IMG/VR virus record: IMGVR_UViG_3300042146_000073
Coordinates: 1-40,875 of that record
Strand: one strand, 5' to 3'
DNA length: 40,875 bases
DNA from: a virus
This document shows, piece by piece, positions 37,231 to 40,875 of the stretch; the stretch's first letter is position 1, and each line of letters starts with the position of its first letter. A program made the position numbers and the translations under genes. The notes under the pieces were generated by a model. The model was not told where the DNA came from. It did not search any database and saw nothing but the letters and a program-made list of their open reading frames with translations.

Positions 37231-39232
37231 CGCCGGAGAGAGCTGGTACACGTTGCGCGCCAAGGCGCGGGGCGTCGTGGACCTGATGCTTTACGGCGAC
37301 ATTGGCGCCTGGGGAATCACCGCCAACCAGTTTGCCCGCGACTTGAAAGCGCTCGGTGACGTGTCACAGATCAATCTGCATATCCACTCCCCCGGCGGTG
37401 ACGTGTTTGAGGGGATGGCCATGTACAACCTGCTCAAGGCCCATCCGGCGCGGATTGAGGGCTTTGTCGATGGTCTGGCCGCGTCCATGGGCAGCGTGAT
37501 CCTGATGGCCTGCGACACGATCAGCATGCCGGAGAACGCTTTGATCATGGTCCACAAGCCTTGGGGTATTCAGGGCGGGGATGCGGACGATCTGCGCCGC
37601 TATGCCGAACTGCTGGACAAGGTCGAGGACTCGCTGGTGATGGCCTATGTGGCCAAGACCGGCAAAACCGCCGAAGAAATCCACGCGTTGTTGAAGGATG
37701 AAACGTGGATGAACGGCGCCGAGGCCGTCGTGGCGGGCTTCGCGGATACCGTCATTGAGCCAATCAAGGTCGCCGCTCACATCAACTCTAACCGCATGCA
37801 GGAGTTCACCAACATGCCAGAAGCTTTTAAAAATCTGTGGGGCCCGCGCGGCTCGACTAACCCAGCACCTGCTCCAGCACCGGCGCCGGCCCCGGCTCCA
37901 GCGCCGGCCCCCAGCGGTTCGGTCCTGACCCCTGAGCAGATCCGCGCGCAGGTGCTCCAGGGTGAGGCCGATCGACGGACTGCCATTACGGCGGCTTTCG
38001 GTGGCTTCAACGTGGGCCATGCTGAATTGCTCAACACCTGCCTGGGCGACATGGAGTGCAGTGTGGAAAAGGCCCGTGAGCAGCTGCTGGTGGCGCTGGG
38101 CAAAGACACCACTCCAACCGGTGGCCCAGCGCCGCGTCACCCGGGCCACCTTACCAACGGCAACCTGGTGGGCGACTCGGTGCGTGCGTCCTTGGCCAGC
38201 CGTACCGGCCAAGCCGAAGCCCAGGCGGACAACGCCTATAACTACATGAGCCTGCGCGAGCTGGCCCGTGCCTCGCTGCAAGATCGCGGCATTCTGGTGG
38301 CGACCATGGCGCCGATGCAGATGGTCGGCATGGCGTTTACCCATGACACCAGCGACTTCGGCAACATCCTGGTCGATATTGCCGCTGCGTCGGTGTTGCA
38401 AGGCTGGAACGAGGCGGAGGAAACCTTCCACCTGTGGACCAAGACCGGACGCTTGAGCGACTTCAAAACCGCCAAGCGGGTGGGCATGGGTGAGTTCCCG
38501 AGCCTGCGTGAAGTGCGCCCAGGCGCCGAGTACAAATACATCACCACCGGCGACCGTGGCGAAACCATTCGCTTGGCCACCTACGGTGAATTGTTCTCGA
38601 TCACCCGTCAGGCCATCCTCAACGATGACCTGGACCAGCTGACCACCGTGCCGAAACGCATGGGCGAGGCGGCACGCGGCACCATTGGTGATTTGGTGTA
38701 TGACACCCTGATCAACAACCCGAACCTGAGCGACGACAAGAAGTTGTTCGAGGCCTCGCGCAAGAACCTGTTCACCGGTGCTGGTTCGGCGCTGTCGATC
38801 GACGCGCTGAGCAAGGCAAAGACCGCCATGGCGCTGCAAAAGAATCAGGTCGAAGGTGGCAAGGCTCGTACCTTGAACATTCGCCCAGGCTTCGTGCTGG
38901 TGCCGGTGGCGTTGGAAGACAAGGCCAAACAATTGATCCGCTCGGCCTCGGTGCCGGGTGCCGACACCAATGCCGGCATCGACAACCCGATCCGCAACTT
39001 TGCCGAAGTGATCGCCGAGCCGCGGCTGGACGATGCGTCGGCAACGGCGTGGTATCTGGCGGCCAAGAAGGGCAGCGACACCATCGAAGTGGCGTACCTG
39101 GACGGCGTGGAATTGCCTTACCTGGAGCAGCAGCAAGGCTTCACCAATGACGGTGTGATCAGCAAGGTGCGGATCGATGCCGGTGTGGCGCCGTTGGATT
39201 CTCGCGGCCTGAACAAGTCGAACGGCGCCTAA
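37178..39232 (+). CDS. ClpP-like prohead protease fused to major capsid protein
   Basis: This protein of about 684 residues is a two-domain fusion. The N-terminal part is a ClpP/S49-type protease: IHSPGGDVFEG, then GLAASMGSV with Ser103 and MVHKPWG with His126. A Pro-Ala linker (about 228-246) follows, then the capsid domain (from about 330: LREVRPGAEYKYITTGDRGE, TRQAILNDD, RPGFVLVPVAL). Similar fused proteins occur in other phages, where self-cleavage would free the capsid. Start choices are ATG 37178, 37199 and 37205, none with a strong ribosome site; all overlap the portal end, and translation is probably coupled to it. Confidence 0.9.
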   Translation: MKRKKNQMTMTPRGSTSSAGESWYTLRAKARGVVDLMLYGDIGAWGITANQFARDLKALGDVSQINLHIHSPGGDVFEGMAMYNLLKAHPARIEGFVDGLAASMGSVILMACDTISMPENALIMVHKPWGIQGGDADDLRRYAELLDKVEDSLVMAYVAKTGKTAEEIHALLKDETWMNGAEAVVAGFADTVIEPIKVAAHINSNRMQEFTNMPEAFKNLWGPRGSTNPAPAPAPAPAPAPAPAPSGSVLTPEQIRAQVLQGEADRRTAITAAFGGFNVGHAELLNTCLGDMECSVEKAREQLLVALGKDTTPTGGPAPRHPGHLTNGNLVGDSVRASLASRTGQAEAQADNAYNYMSLRELARASLQDRGILVATMAPMQMVGMAFTHDTSDFGNILVDIAAASVLQGWNEAEETFHLWTKTGRLSDFKTAKRVGMGEFPSLREVRPGAEYKYITTGDRGETIRLATYGELFSITRQAILNDDLDQLTTVPKRMGEAARGTIGDLVYDTLINNPNLSDDKKLFEASRKNLFTGAGSALSIDALSKAKTAMALQKNQVEGGKARTLNIRPGFVLVPVALEDKAKQLIRSASVPGADTNAGIDNPIRNFAEVIAEPRLDDASATAWYLAAKKGSDTIEVAYLDGVELPYLEQQQGFTNDGVISKVRIDAGVAPLDSRGLNKSNGA

Positions 39233-39250
39233 CCCGCGCTGCGATCCCTG

Positions 39251-39278
39251 AGCCCCGCAATATGCGGGGCTTGTTGTT
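39251..39278 (+). terminator. Terminator after the capsid gene
   Basis: AGCCCCGCA/TGCGGGGCT with a 3-base loop, followed by TGTTGTTT. Confidence 0.7.
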
Positions 39279-39301
39279 TCTGAAGAAAGGAGAAAGTGGC
39301 C

Positions 39302-39616
39302 ATGGCCAAGAATTTCGTAAGCAGTGGCAAGACCCTGGACTTCACAGCCCCGGCCGGTGGCGCGGTGGCGGGTGTGCCGGTGGCGATCAAAGACCTGGTG
39401 CTGATCCCGATCAGTGGTGGCCCGGCCGGCGCGAAGCTGGTCGGGCATACCGGGGGTGAATGGCGCGTGGCGGCGAACGGCGCGCTGACGGCGGGGCAGA
39501 AGGTCAGCGTCAAGGACGGGGTGCTGGTAGCCCCCGCCACCGCTGATTCAGTGCCGTTCGGCAAGTTGACCAGCGACATGGTCAGCAACGTGGCCACCGC
39601 GCTGTTAATCAACTGA
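39302..39616 (+). CDS. Head decoration/stabilising protein (DUF2190-like)
   Basis: The protein has 104 residues. FTAPAGGAVAGVPVAIKDL and AGQKVSVKDGVLVAPATA match the family of capsid-cement proteins located just after the major capsid gene. It would bind the outer capsid surface. AAGGAGA at 39287-39293 supports ATG 39302. Confidence 0.82.
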   Translation: MAKNFVSSGKTLDFTAPAGGAVAGVPVAIKDLVLIPISGGPAGAKLVGHTGGEWRVAANGALTAGQKVSVKDGVLVAPATADSVPFGKLTSDMVSNVATALLIN

Positions 39617-39996
39617 TGGCGGCTGATCGCTTTCGCGAGCGAGCGGCGCGGATGGACGCGGTGCTGATCGATCGCCTGGGCGATCAGGCCACCCTGGAAG
39701 ATGGCACGACGATTCGCGGCGCGTTCGCGTCGCCTTTCCTCGGTGCGCAGATCGGCGCCAAGGCGAGCGGTTATCGCCTTGGCGCGGCGATCAATACCGA
39801 CCAGATCAAGGAGCCCACCTTTACGGTGCGCTCGGTGGATGCCGCCAAGGTGCCGCGCGGGGCCTTTATCACCATTGACCTGCCGGCCGACGACGGCGGT
39901 GGGCGTTACAAGCTGGTCAGGCCCGAGCCGGATGGCGCGGGCATGGTTGATCTGATTTTGGGGGCGGACAATGAGCGATCAGACGACATCAAGTGA
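39616..39996 (+). CDS. Head-tail joining protein, gpFII-type
   Basis: This 126-residue protein starts within the previous stop. Its layout (ERAARMDAVLIDRLGDQATLEDG, then FTVRSVDAAKVPRGAF and DGGGRYKLV) resembles lambda gpFII-type attachment proteins, small beta-rich proteins between capsid genes and tail genes. It overlaps the next gene by 26 bases. Confidence 0.78.
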   Translation: MAADRFRERAARMDAVLIDRLGDQATLEDGTTIRGAFASPFLGAQIGAKASGYRLGAAINTDQIKEPTFTVRSVDAAKVPRGAFITIDLPADDGGGRYKLVRPEPDGAGMVDLILGADNERSDDIK

Positions 39997-40495
39997 GGCG
40001 GTCAGCGAGCTGACGGCATTGCATGAGGCGATTGAAGCGACGTTTCGCGAGCGTATTCCGGCCTTCAAACATGTCGAGCCTTATCCCGAGCTGAACAAGG
40101 AAATGGGCGAGCCCGCCCTGGTGTTCGCCGTTACGGGCATGGGGCCCGCTGAAGAAACCGGGACGGGTAAAACCTCCTTGACGTGTCGGCTTCAGGCGGT
40201 GGTGCTGGTCGATGCCACCCGCAACCGGGCACCGCTTCAGGCGGCCATTCTGGCCAGTCGGGTGGCTACCGTGCTGCATGCGCAGTATTGGGATCTGGAC
40301 TTTGTCGATGCTCCGACTCACGTCCAGGTGCAGCCGGACGGATCGACTCCGGAACTGGCGCAGTTTTGCGTGTGGGTCGTTGAATGGCGGCAGGTGGTGC
40401 ACTTCGGCGAGTTTGAATGGCCATGGGAAGACGAGGCGCCCGGTACGCTGGTGTTCGGCCTGGGCGGTGATGAGCAGGTCGAGGGCACACCATGA
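39971..40495 (+). CDS. Tail completion/terminator protein
   Basis: This 174-residue protein lies between the joining protein and the baseplate spike gene. [26 protein letters not shown] at the N-terminus resembles small phage tail terminator proteins, and the C-terminus is Trp/Glu-rich. It occupies the position of P2 R/S. It ends over the V start (ATGA). The 3' half is duplicated at 1-200. Confidence 0.75.
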   Translation: MSDQTTSSEAVSELTALHEAIEATFRERIPAFKHVEPYPELNKEMGEPALVFAVTGMGPAEETGTGKTSLTCRLQAVVLVDATRNRAPLQAAILASRVATVLHAQYWDLDFVDAPTHVQVQPDGSTPELAQFCVWVVEWRQVVHFGEFEWPWEDEAPGTLVFGLGGDEQVEGTP

Positions 40496-40875
40496 CTCAT
40501 GCGCTCGCTGAGCATGATCGGATGATCGCCGGCCTGGTCAAGGAATGTTATGTGGTCGCGCTCGATCTTGCCGCCAGTCCGCCGGCGTGTCGGGTGTCGG
40601 ATGGCGAATGGACCAGCGCCTGGGTGCGCTGGCACAGCCAGGCGGCCGGCAAGGCGCGGCACTGGCGGGTGCCCAGCATGGGCGAGCAGGGCGCGCTGTT
40701 CAGTCCCAGCGGTGACGTGTCACAAGGCACGTTTGTGCCGGGGTTGTATGGCGATGCGGGACCGGCACCGGACACCCGCGACCATGTCGAACGCTGGCTA
40801 TTCGACGATGGCGGCTCGCTGACTTACGACTGGGAAGCCAAGCGTTACAGCATTGTCCTGCCGGTCGGCACGGTG
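40296..40875. repeat. Terminal overlap, right copy
   Basis: Partner of 1-580. The first mismatch is at 40423. Codon-level changes are mainly silent, so both versions encode working proteins. Confidence 0.85.
40492..40875 (+). CDS. V: Baseplate spike protein, 5' part (variant copy of V)
   Basis: 128 codons of the spike gene up to the window edge. Compared with 197-580 it has a few amino-acid changes (for example Gln15 to Leu, Ala18 to Glu, Met32 to Ala and Asn-Ser to Lys-Arg near residue 117) amid mostly silent differences. The gene is cut by the window, not broken. Confidence 0.8.
   Translation, partial: MTHALAEHDRMIAGLVKECYVVALDLAASPPACRVSDGEWTSAWVRWHSQAAGKARHWRVPSMGEQGALFSPSGDVSQGTFVPGLYGDAGPAPDTRDHVERWLFDDGGSLTYDWEAKRYSIVLPVGTV

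Noticed and set aside
37364-39448. 694-codon open frame on the minus strand
   Set aside because: It mirrors the protease-capsid gene; long antisense frames are expected from strong G/C third-position bias.
1-40875. CRISPR array or tRNA genes
   Set aside because: No regularly spaced direct repeats with unique spacers and no cloverleaf-like sequence recognised on either strand.

Overview
The window looks like one complete temperate myophage genome that is also built as a plasmid (a phage-plasmid), from a GC-rich gammaproteobacterium, most likely Pseudomonas. The host call is an inference from the P2/lambda-mosaic virion genes, the prophage-type LuxR-like and Lar-like small proteins, and the strong G/C preference at third codon positions. 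The first 127 bases (1-127) are identical to 40296-40422. The next 453 bases match 40423-40875 with 33 mismatches, mostly silent. The simplest reading is a circular unit of about 40,295 bp whose end runs into a second strain variant.

Layout. (1) Late region, all on the plus strand, running from about 31.0 kb across the window ends to 15.6 kb: holin and small membrane protein, cos-like region, lambda-type terminase, gpW-type connector, portal, a fused prohead protease/major capsid protein, decoration and joining proteins, then a P2-order contractile tail (V, W, J, I, fibres, FI, FII, E/E', T, U, X, D), GH19 endolysin and nested Rz/Rz1. (2) Plasmid region, 15.6-20.3 kb: a repA gene whose leader has the hallmarks of IncFII/IncB-type antisense control (two hairpins, a short leader peptide ending in the repA ribosome site, a convergent antisense RNA); a hairpin-rich origin-like stretch; a type Ib parA with a ribbon-helix-helix partner and three helically phased repeat arrays. 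(3) Accessory operons, 20.3-24.6 kb: many small proteins (HsdS-like single domain, HTH-like proteins, Lar-like zinc ribbons), punctuated by a dispersed 12-14 bp palindrome. (4) Lysogeny control, 24.6-30.8 kb: LuxR-like regulator and a small protein on the minus strand, an S24-type repressor opposite a Cro-like gene, an O-like replication protein, a Q-like antiterminator and a tyrosine recombinase.

How it may work together: RepA/antisense RNA and ParA/RHH would maintain the prophage as a low-copy circle, and the recombinase could resolve dimers or integrate. The repressor would hold the lytic genes off. AAACAG-N5-CTGTTT operator-like sites occur beside cro, downstream of the repressor gene, before the holin/late genes and, degenerately, before repA, so one repressor may link lysogeny, late expression and plasmid replication. 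The most novel-looking signals are the repA control region, the repeat arrays around parA, and the family of about 20 dispersed palindromes (CGTTAC..GTAACG / GTGACGCGTCAC) that has no assigned binding protein.
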